Origin: Calycina herbarum
Lineage: Eukaryota; Ascomycota; Leotiomycetes; Helotiales; Pezizellaceae
Direction of reading: 5' to 3'
DNA length: 64,000 bases
Assembly: GCA_001414485.1 (NCBI GenBank)
Contig: LLEY01000039.1
Location: 372,001 to 436,000 of the forward strand
Below are positions 21,881-32,020 of the stretch, piece by piece. Numbering within the stretch: position 1 is the stretch's first letter; each line of letters starts with the position of its first letter. Under the pieces are notes generated by a model. It made no database searches and was not told the origin of the DNA. It worked only from the letters and a program-made list of their open reading frames with translations. Position numbers and translations under genes: made by a program.

Positions 21881-22023
21881 AGTGTCCAGATTGCGAATCT
21901 AGCGATTATGTTAGGTTGGTTTATGATAATGATACGACAAGGATCGTTATCCCGGGGAGATATCATTGTAGTACATGCTGGAAGGACTTTATTACTAGTT
22001 TCCCTGACGACGATTCCGAATAA
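21881..22023 (+). pseudogene. Orphan zinc-ribbon exon of a BTB paralogue
   Basis: Following a good acceptor (CTGACTTAGCTGCACAG), the frame from TGT reads CPDCESSDYVRLVYDND, then PGRYHCSTCWKDFITSF, and stops at TAA (22021-22023). It is clearly homologous to the zinc ribbon that ends BTB 5. No BTB core is left between it and the end of BTB 4. No BTB 4 donor that I can find joins it in frame. It is either the remnant of a deleted sixth BTB gene or the former last exon of BTB 4. Confidence 0.65.
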
Positions 22024-22139
22024 GCCTATTCGTAGCAATCAAAGACGATACAGAAAATTCAAGACATGATGTATATAAATAACTTCAATCTGCAATGCGC
22101 CCGCCTTTTTAAGGCTTGTGCGAAACAGCTTAGAAAAAT

Positions 22140-22215
22140 TGAAAATATTGTCCTCGAGGGTTGGAATAACGAAGTATATTTTAAATTGTCATTGTCCTAG
22201 AATCGCTGAAACGAC
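22140..22215 (+). repeat. Dispersed promoter-proximal repeat, copy 7 (short)
   Basis: The blocks ATTGTCCTCGAGGGTTGGAA and ATTGTCCTAGAATCGCTGAA each end in AACGA. This short, tail-less copy lies about 400 bp upstream of BTB 5. Confidence 0.45.
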
Positions 22216-22616
22216 GGACGGCATCTGCCCCAGCAGCAACCACATTTCTAAAATCTGGTAAGTTCTCAATTCCCCGCACTACACCGCGATACAGCCACTG
22301 CAGGCAATTGTGAATGCACTGCTATTACAGAGTATCGAGACTATCTACGTAGAATTAGAGAGGATCGTGACTCATAGGTTAGACCCATACTCGGGCATCA
22401 TACATTAATGAAAAAATTGAAGAGTTTCATCGGTGACCCTCTAGATTGAAAGATTAGAATGTGGCTTGCATTGTGTAGCGTGAGAATAAGAGTACTCTAG
22501 TGCCGCTTTTGTTGTGTTTGCCTAAAGTAGCGCCATACGCCAGCAAACAACATGCTCACGACCCATCTCAGGGCTCTTTACAGCTTACAGCAACATCTTG
22601 CACGACGAATCTAACA

Positions 22617-23750
22617 ATGGTGAATTGGTACGAAGCTTATCCCTTTACTTGATTGGAAACTGACAGACAATAGAACAAACGAGCATCTGGAGATGCGATC
22701 ACCCCCCTTATGAAGGGGAGCAAGACGGGCAAGTCAGCTGTAGTCGCGTCGTAAGTGACCCCCAAGCCCTCTTTTGCGTATAATCCATTATTTCAGATAT
22801 CCCGAAATAGTTCAGAGTAAGTTGCTAACGCGAAATCTAGGCTACTTGGAAATCCAAAGTACTCCGACCTCGAGATTCATTGCCGCGACAAGATCTTTAA
22901 AGCTCATAAAACGATTATATGTCCACAGTCAACGTTCTTTGAAACTTGTACCAATGGCGTGTTTAAGGTAAGAGAGCTATACCACAATTTCGGGTAGTTG
23001 AATATATTGTTTGAGAAGACGTTGGAGAATCGAATTTGTTTTCTTCCTGGATTTCTCATTTGTCAATTCTCGTACAACACCAATCCCCGAAATTTTCCCG
23101 ACAATGAGATCTAGCTTCTTCAACGAACTTAAGCTGAATTGAAATAGGAAGCCCAGGAAGGAATTATCAGGCTCCCGGACGATGAGCCCCACATCGTGGC
23201 GCATCTCATCGATTTCTTATATACAGACAACTACGGAGCAACCCCAGCCACAGAAACACACGATATAGAACTTGTAGTCCACACAAAGGTCTACACGATC
23301 GCCGAGAAATTCAATATCCAAGGTTTAAAAGATCTAGCGTGCGAGAAATTCAAGGCAGGGCTATCAAAAGAGAAGCTCGATGTCTTCACTTTCGTTTTAC
23401 AACAAGTACATGAAAACACACCTGAGAGTGAGAGTGAAGCCGGTCTCCGAGGGCTCCGTATGGATTTTGCCGCCATCCATTACACTGAACTTATTGACAG
23501 AGGAGAGTTCTTTAATTTTTGCAAGGAAGTTGGGGAGTTCACTGCTACACTTTTGAGAGAGGTGGCTCATGCCCTAGATGCTGTTTCCAAAGCAGAGACT
23601 CCTCCCTCGGTTTCTACTCCCAGTTGTCTACGCTGCGGGTCTCTTAGGGTGGTTAGGCAGCATCGTGGTCGTATAAACCGTGGGGTCTTTTTTGATTGCA
23701 GTATCTGTAAGGAAACACATGTAGATTACAATCCCGGCTTATCAGATTAA
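22617..23750 (+). CDS. BTB/POZ protein with C-terminal zinc ribbon (array member 5)
   Basis: Exons 22617-22619, 22674-22750, 22841-22967 and 23148-23750 give 269 residues. Exon 1 is the ATG alone and exon 3 is the shared 127-nt BTB exon (LLGNPKYSDLEIHC, FKAHKTIIC). The domain continues with IDFLYTDNYGA and AEKFNIQGLKDLACEKF and a helical segment ending LLREVAHALDA. A zinc ribbon closes the protein: CLRCGSLRVV then FFDCSICKETHVDY. The gene is the best preserved member with this architecture and serves as the reference for the damaged neighbours. Domain order suggests a BTB adaptor with a small nucleic-acid- or protein-binding ribbon (inference). Splice sites are canonical except the GTGAAT donor after the ATG exon, which the reading frame requires. 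Confidence 0.85.
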
Positions 23751-24043
23751 TAGCAGGAAAAAAAGATGCAGTATTTTCAAGACAGACTGTTTTTCAGACA
23801 TCAGACTTTATTCTAGATGCGCCCACTTTCTCAGCCTAGCTGTGTCTTTTGAGGACAATGTGAAGTATCACTCAACAAAGTTTATCAACCCCGTGAGTTG
23901 GTGGAGCAATGGAGCGAATATTAAAGTTCAACTGGAGAAAGATGTATCGAGGGTGTGTCTTATCAAGAATCAGAGCACGAAATACAATTCGCAATAGTTT
24001 ACGTGCGTTTGTAATCTAAGGTTTGGCAAGACTGCTTCCTTCT

Positions 24044-26004
24044 TTACGTAGGGGTACTATCCGTACTAGGTATACTCATCGTATATGCCTTCCACCTTGC
24101 CCTAAAATACCCTAAATCCCCACCATGAACCTCCTTGCTCCCTGGAACACAACTCACAACATCCGTCACATACGTAAATTGTCCATCAACATCTCTCCTC
24201 GCCCCAATAATCGAAACACTCTTTTTCAACAGCCCAGTGGCTACCTCAAGTCTCCGTAGCCTTCTTTCTTCAGGCACAAATTCATGGAAGTTTCCATCTT
24301 CATCAATATGTTCTTTCTCAGCAACCCACAGTGCTCCCGCAGCAATTGATCTTCCAGTCCAAAGCCCCTGTCCACCGGACTTGTTTAATAACTCAATTGC
24401 TCTTAACCGTATTTTCCAATCTCGACATTTATTTGCTACCAGCCAGAGGGGTTGGATGATTCCGAAACTTCCTACTGAGCGGAGGTATTTCGGACTGGCG
24501 ATAATGTTTGCTGCTCGTTCGTTGATTTCGTTATAAATATCGGTGAAATCATCGTAGGCAAGTTCCTCGGTGTAGATGACCATGGATAGTTCTATGCGAG
24601 CGGCGAGGTATTGTGTCATGATTGTTTTTGTGGGAATGGTGTTTGAGGTTCTGTGATCCCTTTCTGGGTTTTTGGGAGAAGCTTCAAGTGCTTTGTATGC
24701 TTTGATCCATTGATCCATGATTTCTTCTGTTTGCTTAATTTCGAGGGGAAGGTGGGGAGGCATGGGTGCGTAGATGTATTGGCAATGGTGTTCTGAACCT
24801 AAGTTCCGGAGATGTTGGACTGAGGTAATGATGTCGCAGAGAATGTCGTAAGCTTGTGCGCCGTTGAATATATTTTCGGGGACTTCGGGTTTTTTTATTA
24901 TTTTTGCGTAGTAGCTGTATGATGGGTATGTCGAAGCGATGACATTGATGCGAGAGAATTGCAATGTTATTTCTCTCAAACTTTCCGGGAATTTCTTTCA
25001 GGTATTAGCAATGTCGGTCAGAATGCCAGTGAGAGCACCAGTACTCACCCATGATTTGGAGAGAACTTCACTTAATATTGCTAAACCGCCATGCAAATGT
25101 CTCATAGCACGTAAATTATATCCACACAAGGTTTCATGTGTGATGAAAAGAATACACCCGTAGAGAGCCAGCTCTCGACCAGTGCTTGAACTATCCAGTC
25201 TCTTATTCAAAAGTCTCAAAGAAGTCATATAATGTGTACTCGCTTCCCGCTGTTCTTTTACTCTTTGAGCAATGGGAAGAATTTGACATCGATGCAATCG
25301 TGCAAGACCAACCACAGCTTGTTGTATAAACTCCTCCGAATCCGAAAGTTGCAGCACGGCTCGGCTCCAAAACTCGGAATCAATAGACCACGACAAGCTC
25401 GAGGCGACAATCTCTCGAAAATACTGGAAGTGCAATGTGTCTTGGCGAACAATTGGTGAGGGGAGTTCTGGTGAAGACTGAGGTGTCAGAGGGTCGTTAA
25501 CTGCCATCGAGAAAACAATTTCCCCGGGGACTTTCTTGTTTTTCCGTGGAGCCGAGGGGGTGGATTTGGCTTTCTTGGTGGGATCAGTGTATTCGCATTT
25601 TCTCCCAATAAGAATACACCTGTTGCACTCAGGAAGTCCTTCATCGCACTGCGGATGGTCTCGGAGTTAGTATTGCCATTTTAGAAGTTTGTCTGAGGAA
25701 ACTAGGAGGATTGTATGAAGAGGAAGTGAGATGTTTGAGGAGGAAATAGTGTCTCAATCCTCCTAAAACAACCTGAAAGAGGGGGAAATAACTCGGAGAA
25801 TACCCACTTTGATGTGCCGAATTCTTCATTGTGGGTTAGATTGAAGACTCTAGATATCATTCCATCATATGTGATGCAGGTGGAAAAAACGCACTTGCAA
25901 GTATAACATCCAGATCTACTCCTTGGCGTTGCTCTCCGTTGGCTCTTCTCAGCGCCACCACCAACACTTCCCCCTCGAACTCGATGCGACGTTGTCATCT
26001 GCAT
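24044..26004 (-). CDS. Zn2Cys6 transcription factor with Fungal_trans_2-like domain
   Basis: Exons 26004-25895, 25823-25808, 25648-25049 and 24994-24044 give 558 residues. The zinc binuclear cluster reads CYTCKIRHIKCDEG then LPECNRCILIGRKC, with the canonical C-x2-C-x6-C-x5-C-x2-C-x6-C spacing. It forms only if a 16-nt micro-exon (25808-25823, supplying most of KIRHIK) is included. An SP/Pro-rich linker is followed by a long helical region typical of the Fungal_trans_2 (PF11951) regulators: LHFQYFREIVASSLSW, ELALYGCILFITHETLCGYN and IQPLWLVANKCRDWKIR. It is presumably a nuclear DNA-binding regulator, target unknown. Neighbours (BTB array, decayed NTPase gene) do not point to a pathway. The stop is at 24044-24046. 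Confidence 0.85.
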
Positions 26005-26967
26005 CACCGCGAATTAGGCAATCGAAGCCAAGAAAGACCTATCATCACGATGGATGTTTTGGGAGACAAGGGACGATGGTATGCTTGACGTTGAAGTAAT
26101 AACGTGACAGGAAGTGAGGGGAGGTGAAGTAAATATCCGGCGATTGGGAAAATTGCAAATCTTTGCCTGTTCTTGCTCCGTATATATTTAGAACAGCTGA
26201 CTCAACATATACGGGCATGGATAAATACATGGATGTACGTAGTAATACCCAGGATAATTGGAGCCGCCGAAGTCCGCAGGGGTTGAGTGGTATTTGCGAT
26301 TTGCCTCGGTCTGAATCGAAAATGTGAAAACATTTGAGACTTAAAATGCAATTGAGTTTGTACGGAGTAGTGTTTGAAATTTGGAAAGGAAAAAGAAAAT
26401 AGATTTAATTAACTATCCCAGAATACCAGCAGATCTTGCAGGATTCTATGTACAGGTTACTTTCTCATCCCTCTAGTGCGGAGAGGATCCACTGATCAAA
26501 AGAAAGTATCGCGGAAAAGGCAGAAAATTTCGAGGGGTTGGGTTGGAGGCGGTTGGCTGTTAAGCACTGGCGATGGCCAATAAAAGCAGCAGTAAATAGC
26601 CTCGGACAAACCAACAGCAATATTATCCTGAACAAGTTGAGTTGTTCTGGATAATACAAAAAAAGGAGAGGAAGAGGAGCAGTGCTTTTGGAGAGCTATG
26701 AGCAGGTGGACTTTAGCGTGGTTTTAGTGAGTTTTTATGTAGGTCACGTGAAATGGTTATTTCGCCGGGTTTTATTGACACACAATCCGACTTCAAACGC
26801 GCCTCTCTTTTCTAAACATGATTCGCGTTTATCGCGTCCTCTCTAACTTAAACCGACGCGACCTGAATCAATGATCGCGAGATGCGCGTCAGTTCGTAGG
26901 ACAAGAGTTGCTGCCACCACCACTGTCCCCCCAACTTCTGTTCAACTTTCGATAGGGTGTGAAGTCT
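26005..26967. other. Promoter region of the Zn2Cys6 gene
   Basis: This 960-bp stretch separates the regulator's start from the 3' end of a decayed minus-strand gene. I see AT-rich promoter-like sequence but no gene or conserved repeat. Confidence 0.5.
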
Positions 26968-28753
26968 TTAGATAGAGCGGCTCCCCGAAGACAGCTTGCC
27001 AGGCCTCTTTCTGGGCAGTGTCCTACAATCCAACCGATCACTGAAAGCAACCTTCTTACCCGCGGAACAGAAACCGTTTGTCGTCAGCAGGATTTTCACC
27101 ACCCGCTCTCCAGAATCGTCGATAAGTCTACTCAGAAGCTGGTCGACAAATTCGTTTGTGTTAGGATGATCCAAAAGTTGAAGACCATCAATCACACAGA
27201 GGAGAAGCGCAGGCGTCGATTTAAGAAGATCCCGAATGAGATTGAGAGCTTTGGGGATACTTTCTGGTGTTCCGTCGAGAAGTGAAAGGCCAGCGCGGAT
27301 ATTTTGAGCATCTTCGACAATTTCTGGTGCGAAACTAATGAGTTGACGAGTCAGAGAATATGGCAAAGCTATCAGCTGGCCGACTACAGAACTCTCTACC
27401 GATGAATTTGGCCCCAACGATCCGAAGGTTTAGGGACGAAGAAAGAATGATAGCACCGGTATCTCTGCATTTGATGATATCGTGGTTACATGCGCCGCGG
27501 CAATCGAGGATTCCGATGGAAATCCAGGCTTTCCTATTATCCAGAGTGTTTGTGAGGTAGCAGCCGATATCCAGGACTGGAGACGTGCTACTAGCTCCCC
27601 AAACACTTGTGAACTTTCCGTGCCCGGACTAGGAAGAGGCAGGCCTGGTTTGGGGATGTATTTGTCGAGATGGCGTGATTCGAATTCCAGTTCTTCTCTG
27701 CTACACCTCGAAACTTTTCAGAGGTCATTAGTTAAAAGAGCTTCAAGTGGGACGAGTTCTTACCAGTGTTGGTTGAATCAGTCAGTTGCTTGCCATCCGT
27801 TATAAGGGGCAATTCTTTTCTTGATGGGACATCGACAAGTCTCTTCCCAGTGGATATCAAACCTGTTTGCCCTGCCTCTCCAACTTTTCCCAACAGAATC
27901 TTGAGATGGTTCAATTGTTCTGCGAAACTCTGTATCTCAGAATGAATTGTATCAAAATTTCGTCGTGTAATTTCTTGATCTTCAACTGTTGCCTCTGGCG
28001 ATTTGGTTGACAATGCTTTTGATATTAGTCACCTTCTTCTGCACTTCGTCCGTGTAGAATATCTGGTTAAAGGCTTTTCTCAATCGTCTTCCCAGAGAAT
28101 GATACCACTTCATGGCATCGCAGAGGAAATGGAAATACTTGATGCACAGCCTGACAACGAGATTTTTCATACCATGAGTGCAATGAATCGCAACTTGTTT
28201 TCTGATGAATCTCATATCAGCACTTATATCAGCAAGCGCCTGGGAGAATCCTTCAGCGGTTTCATGATGTCGGGCTGAGGCCTGTTTTTGTAAGCCACAT
28301 CAAATTTCCACCCAAGGAATAAAATACCTTCACGATGGAGGAAATAACTCCTGTAAAAAGACTTGTATATTTGTCGCCTTGAGGAAAAATTTGAAACATC
28401 TGAGAGTGGGTGTCGAGAGTCTCACTAAAGCAGAAAAAGTAGTCTTTCGCTTTCCCAACTCCTTTTTCTTTCTTCGCTCTCCATTCTTGTTCCGCTAACT
28501 CGACAGTTTTCTTAACGGTCCAAATATTTGGAACACCCAGATATATGGGTAGCTCTCTGTCAGTCTCGGAAAGTTTGTCCTTGAATTCCTTCCATGCGTC
28601 ATTCAAAGCCTTGCATTCTTTCTCTAATTCAACCAACTAGGCATTTCTACATATCTCGTTAGTATGCTCTTATTGTAGCCCATGGCTGCAGGATTTCCAT
28701 ACTCTTCGGGATCTATGAGTCCTTTTTTCCTCTTTCAGATTTTCCTCCAACAT
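26968..28753 (-). pseudogene. Decayed DUF7708/STAND-like NTPase gene
   Basis: Readable exons are 28753-28703, 28636-28328, 28281-about 27764 and 27695-26968. The N-terminal part (DTHSQMFQIFPQGDKYTSLF, then SIVKASARHHETAEGFSQAL) is the DUF7708-type region found at the start of fungal NACHT/STAND-like proteins. The C-terminal part (LLLCVIDGLQLLDHPN, VVKILLTTNGFC) resembles the Walker B and sensor region of the same family. Two lesions break it. The first is an extra A in the run 28017-28020, which shifts the frame between VTNIK and ALSTKSPEA. The second is an in-frame TAA at 27430-27432 before the conserved second half. No Walker A motif was found. These proteins are candidates for fungal heterokaryon or innate-immune-type signalling (family inference). 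Confidence 0.7.
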
Positions 28754-28845
28754 ACTTTTAAATTAGTAATGCTGACTCTGAGATCGTATGCAGGAAAGTC
28801 TCTGGGAATGGATCCCTGGGAGTGAGTAGCAAATTTCTTCTTCCA

Positions 28846-29250
28846 ATGGATTCTATCATTTGGGAATTCTCAAAGTCCTTCGCTTCTCTTATTAACTTTA
28901 CTCTCCAACAAAGCCTAGATATACTGACTCGACGGCTTTTTAGTGGACCATTTGATCTTCTTTCAGCCGAAGCTACAGCTCAAGGGACAAGTGTTGGCAC
29001 TGTTACGACAATTATGGAAGTTTTGACACTTCTGCAAACCGACATCTCAGATGATAGCTCTATTAATTCAATTAAGAGAAGGGCGCAGGCTCTTGATCGC
29101 AAAATCATTGGGAACAAGGAATTTGATGTGGAGGTGATAGGAACCGCGATAAAGATTTACTCTCGACCATTCATCCACGCTCTCCAGAAACTAGTATCAT
29201 ATTGGCCGGACATAAGTCTCGTGGCGAATTCAATTGTGGGTGTTCTCTGA
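28846..29250 (+). CDS. Unrecognised 134-residue open frame
   Basis: The frame begins ATGGATTCTATC (MDSIIWEFSKSF) and runs to TGA at 29248-29250. Mixed hydrophobic and polar helices follow, with no motif I recognise. It lies back-to-back with the decayed NTPase gene and just upstream of a dispersed repeat copy. The frame is open upstream to a possible acceptor at 28793, so it may be an internal exon of a lost or 5'-incomplete gene, perhaps once linked to the AAA gene. The call rests only on length and codon-like composition, so it may be spurious. Confidence 0.3.
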   Translation: MDSIIWEFSKSFASLINFTLQQSLDILTRRLFSGPFDLLSAEATAQGTSVGTVTTIMEVLTLLQTDISDDSSINSIKRRAQALDRKIIGNKEFDVEVIGTAIKIYSRPFIHALQKLVSYWPDISLVANSIVGVL

Positions 29251-29279
29251 GTTTTCTTTCCATCTATATATACCCCGTT

Positions 29280-29485
29280 ATTACAACTTTCTAGGAAAAT
29301 CCAAACCATTGACCAAATGGATTAGGACAATTAAAGTTGATTGTTCTAACTGTCTAGGTTAATTTTCAATTGTTCTAAGTATTTAGAATAATTTACTTGG
29401 ATTATCCTACAGAGTTAGAACAACGATGGTTAGATAGGCAGGTACGAACCTGAAGTATTTACTGCCACTTTTAATGTCCACTTCG
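29280..29485 (+). repeat. Dispersed promoter-proximal repeat, copy 8 (longest)
   Basis: Blocks with a period of about 35-40 bp (ATTGTTCTAAGTATTTAGAA, ATTATCCTACAGAGTTAGAA and others) are followed by AACAACGATGGTTAGATAGG and the tail CAGGTACGAACCTGAAGTAT then TTACTGCCACTTTTAATGTC. This is the most complete copy. It lies immediately upstream of the first readable exon of the AAA gene. Confidence 0.65.
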
Positions 29486-29600
29486 AGGGGGGTTGGGACT
29501 CCTTGAGAATAACTCCGTTTCTCCTCTCATCACAATATTACCTCATCGTCATCTGGAATACTTCTAGAAATGGCAATACTGACTCTGATATTCTCCACAG

Positions 29601-31903
29601 GAAATAATCGAACCGTACCCGATTCTCATTCATCACTTAGATTCTTTCGAAGCCTACAAAAGGACTTTCCCCGGAGCCGAAAATCGCGAGAACTTTCGTG
29701 ATCATCCAGTTCACAAAAGAACGGACATTGAACCATGCAATCGCGAAACTTACGACGATATCAATGTGATTACGAGCTATCTTCAACCGTACAAGGAACA
29801 AGCAATACAAGATGAAAGAAAAGGATACGAGCAGACACCTGCAGTTGCTACGTTCGCCATGCTTTGGCTGCTGATAACGCCTGGCATGACTGTTTATGCC
29901 GAGATCGATGGTAGTACTGCAGCGTTTGTTGTCTCGGAGTTAAGGTTTGAACCTTCTGTGTTGGCTAATCGTGGAGCTTACCACGTCAAACTCTGGTATC
30001 TGGATTTTGATGGCAGGCATGTCGGCCGACGTCAACACAACGTTATCATTCTTCCCTTCGATGGAACTAGGGCGATCATTTCTCTGAACGTCTACCCATG
30101 CGAATATTACGACAGAATTGATGGTGGTGCTTTGAAGAAGCGACTTGAAGACAGGGGGGAGAAGTTCTTCGGTATGCTATTTTTGGGTGCCCAAATGGAA
30201 TATGCTGGGGAATCATTAGGGAACAAGATTCGATGGGTAAGCGGCATGCCAAACCAACTCCCTTGGTTGTTATAATTTGAAGCTACCACAGATGCTGACG
30301 TTTCTTGATTATAGTATGAAGGCAGAGTCAATGCTGCTTTCTATGATTATTTCACACCTGATATACACACACGTTACACCCAAAAACAAGCAGGTCCGCA
30401 AAAAGGCGAACGCGGATACAAGGAATATACCTTTAATCTTATGATGCGGCCTACCCTTGGGGAATTACGAGGGTCGGAAGATGTTTCTCTATGCCAGTGT
30501 GATGATTGCAAGGAAAACCATCAGATAAATCAAGATTCAAACTTTATATGGTCACAGTACGATAACATCGACCCTAAGCAGACCAAGAGTTTGGATTTGA
30601 AAGATCCGGTTACTGGTGAGATATCTAAACATCGATACTTACTTTGTCCAAAGAGAGTGATGGGCTTCTTGCTTACGGGTTTTCGGAAATGGGGTAATTT
30701 TACCTCAATTATTATCCCATTTCAATGGCTGACAACAATGCCAACAGAACCTTTGAATGTGGAGTGCTGTACAGCTCCACAAACAAAAACGAGAGCTATT
30801 GAGAATCTAGTTATGCCCCCTGACCGACTAACTCTTATAAAAGCTTTGGTGAAGAAATACACCAATAACGGTTCCTTGACGGGCAAGGGAAGAACAAAAC
30901 CATGGACCGCGGATTTCATAGAAGATAAGGGCGAAGGTCAAATTTCCTTACTACACGGGAGCCCAGGCGTAGGAAAGACATCTGTTCGTTGAGTACCTCC
31001 CTATAAATTTGAAATCAATCACTGACAGTTCCACAAGACAGCTGGTCAGTTCAGCAAGAGACTAGTTTATTTATACTAATTTTTGTTCCAGAATGCATAT
31101 CTGAGAGTACGGGACGCCCGTTGTTATCACTGACTGTTGGGAATATCGGCACGGCCGAGTCAAGGATGGAAGAGAATCTCTCCACATGGTTTCGCTTAGC
31201 AGAGCGCTGGGGAGCCGTCATGCTCGTCGATAAAGCTGATATATTTCTTGAGAAACGAGTGATTGCAGACATTCATAGAAACAGTCTAGTATCAAGTAAA
31301 CCCCCCCCCCGGAACCCTCCTAGAATTCCATACTAACCGATGCTAATAAGTCTTTCTCCGGACCGTTGAGTATTACCGAGGGATTTTGTTCTTGACCACA
31401 ACTCGAGTGGGTCATTTTGATGACGCCTTCATTTCGAGAATTCACGTTGTAATTCATTACGAGAATTTTAACGATGAGTACCGGCGAAAGGTCTGGACCC
31501 AATTTTTCGACAAACTAGAGTCAGAGCGGCGAAAAGAGATTGGAGTTAGTAGAAGCGCCAAGAATTGCGTTCTCCATGACCCAGAGATGCAATGTATCCC
31601 ATGGAATGGAAGAGAAATTCGAAATGGTAAGTTGAAATTATCTGAATTCGCCCTTCGTGTGGGAAAATGCTGACCAAAAAATGAGCTTTCCAAACTGCTG
31701 TAGCACTTGCCGAGTATCGTTTTGCGGAGTTGGAAGACAAAGAGGAAGGAGATAAGGCTTTTCTGGAAAGAGAGGACTTCGAGAAGGTGTGTGAAATGAC
31801 GGGTTCATTCAAAAAGTATCTTACGTCGGTGGCTGTTGGCGAGGACGAGAGTGGAAGAGCGAGAACCGAAGGTGCTCGTGATGACAACTTTAGAGAACAC
31901 TGA
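29601..31903 (+). CDS. DUF7025-type AAA+ ATPase, 5' end missing, catalytic residues altered
   Basis: Readable exons 29601-30236, 30315-30983, 31038-31044, 31092-31295, 31351-31626 and 31686-31903 join in frame to 669 residues. The N-terminal half (EPYPILIHHLDSFEAYKRTF, LWLLITPGMTVYAE, KHRYLLCPKRVMGFLL) is the DUF7025 region of fungal AAA proteins. The AAA module has Walker A HGSPGVGKTS, which is split by introns and continues TAECISEST through a 7-nt micro-exon. Walker B reads VMLVDKADIFLEKR, with Lys where the family has the catalytic Glu (LLDEAD). Sensor 1 reads FLTTTRVG with Thr for Asn. ATP hydrolysis is therefore doubtful. No start codon or first exon was found upstream, where repeat copy 8 now sits, so the gene is probably 5'-truncated or decaying. 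Confidence 0.65.
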
Positions 31904-32020
31904 GGACTAGATCATCTAGACAGCAAGAGAAGCCCTAATTTGTGGTATTTAGAAGCACTTTCATTATTTCAATACTTGCACAGAAGACATGACAGCGAAA
32001 AACGTTGAACCTTGGTATCT

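Larger units (their letters stand above)
21528..22616. other. Gene-free stretch between BTB 4 and BTB 5, with BTB remnants
   Basis: It contains a promoter-like fragment (about 21775-21825, CGGTGCCGATTCTGTTGCG then CTGCCTAAACTTAGCGC) that resembles 22498-22542 upstream of BTB 5. It also holds an orphan zinc-ribbon exon and a short dispersed repeat (about 22140-22215). The rest shows nothing recognisable. Confidence 0.55.

Noticed and set aside
21528..22023. Zinc-ribbon exon as a regular last exon of BTB 4
   Set aside because: No donor in BTB 4 that I could find joins it in the right phase, and BTB 4 already ends in a clean stop at 21527.
25649..25894. Frameshift in the Zn2Cys6 gene
   Set aside because: Direct splicing fails, but a 16-nt micro-exon at 25808-25823 restores the frame and exact cysteine spacing, so the gene is treated as intact.
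31297..31306. Poly-C run inside the AAA gene suggesting a frameshift
   Set aside because: The run lies within an intron (31296-31350) whose removal gives the expected family sequence.
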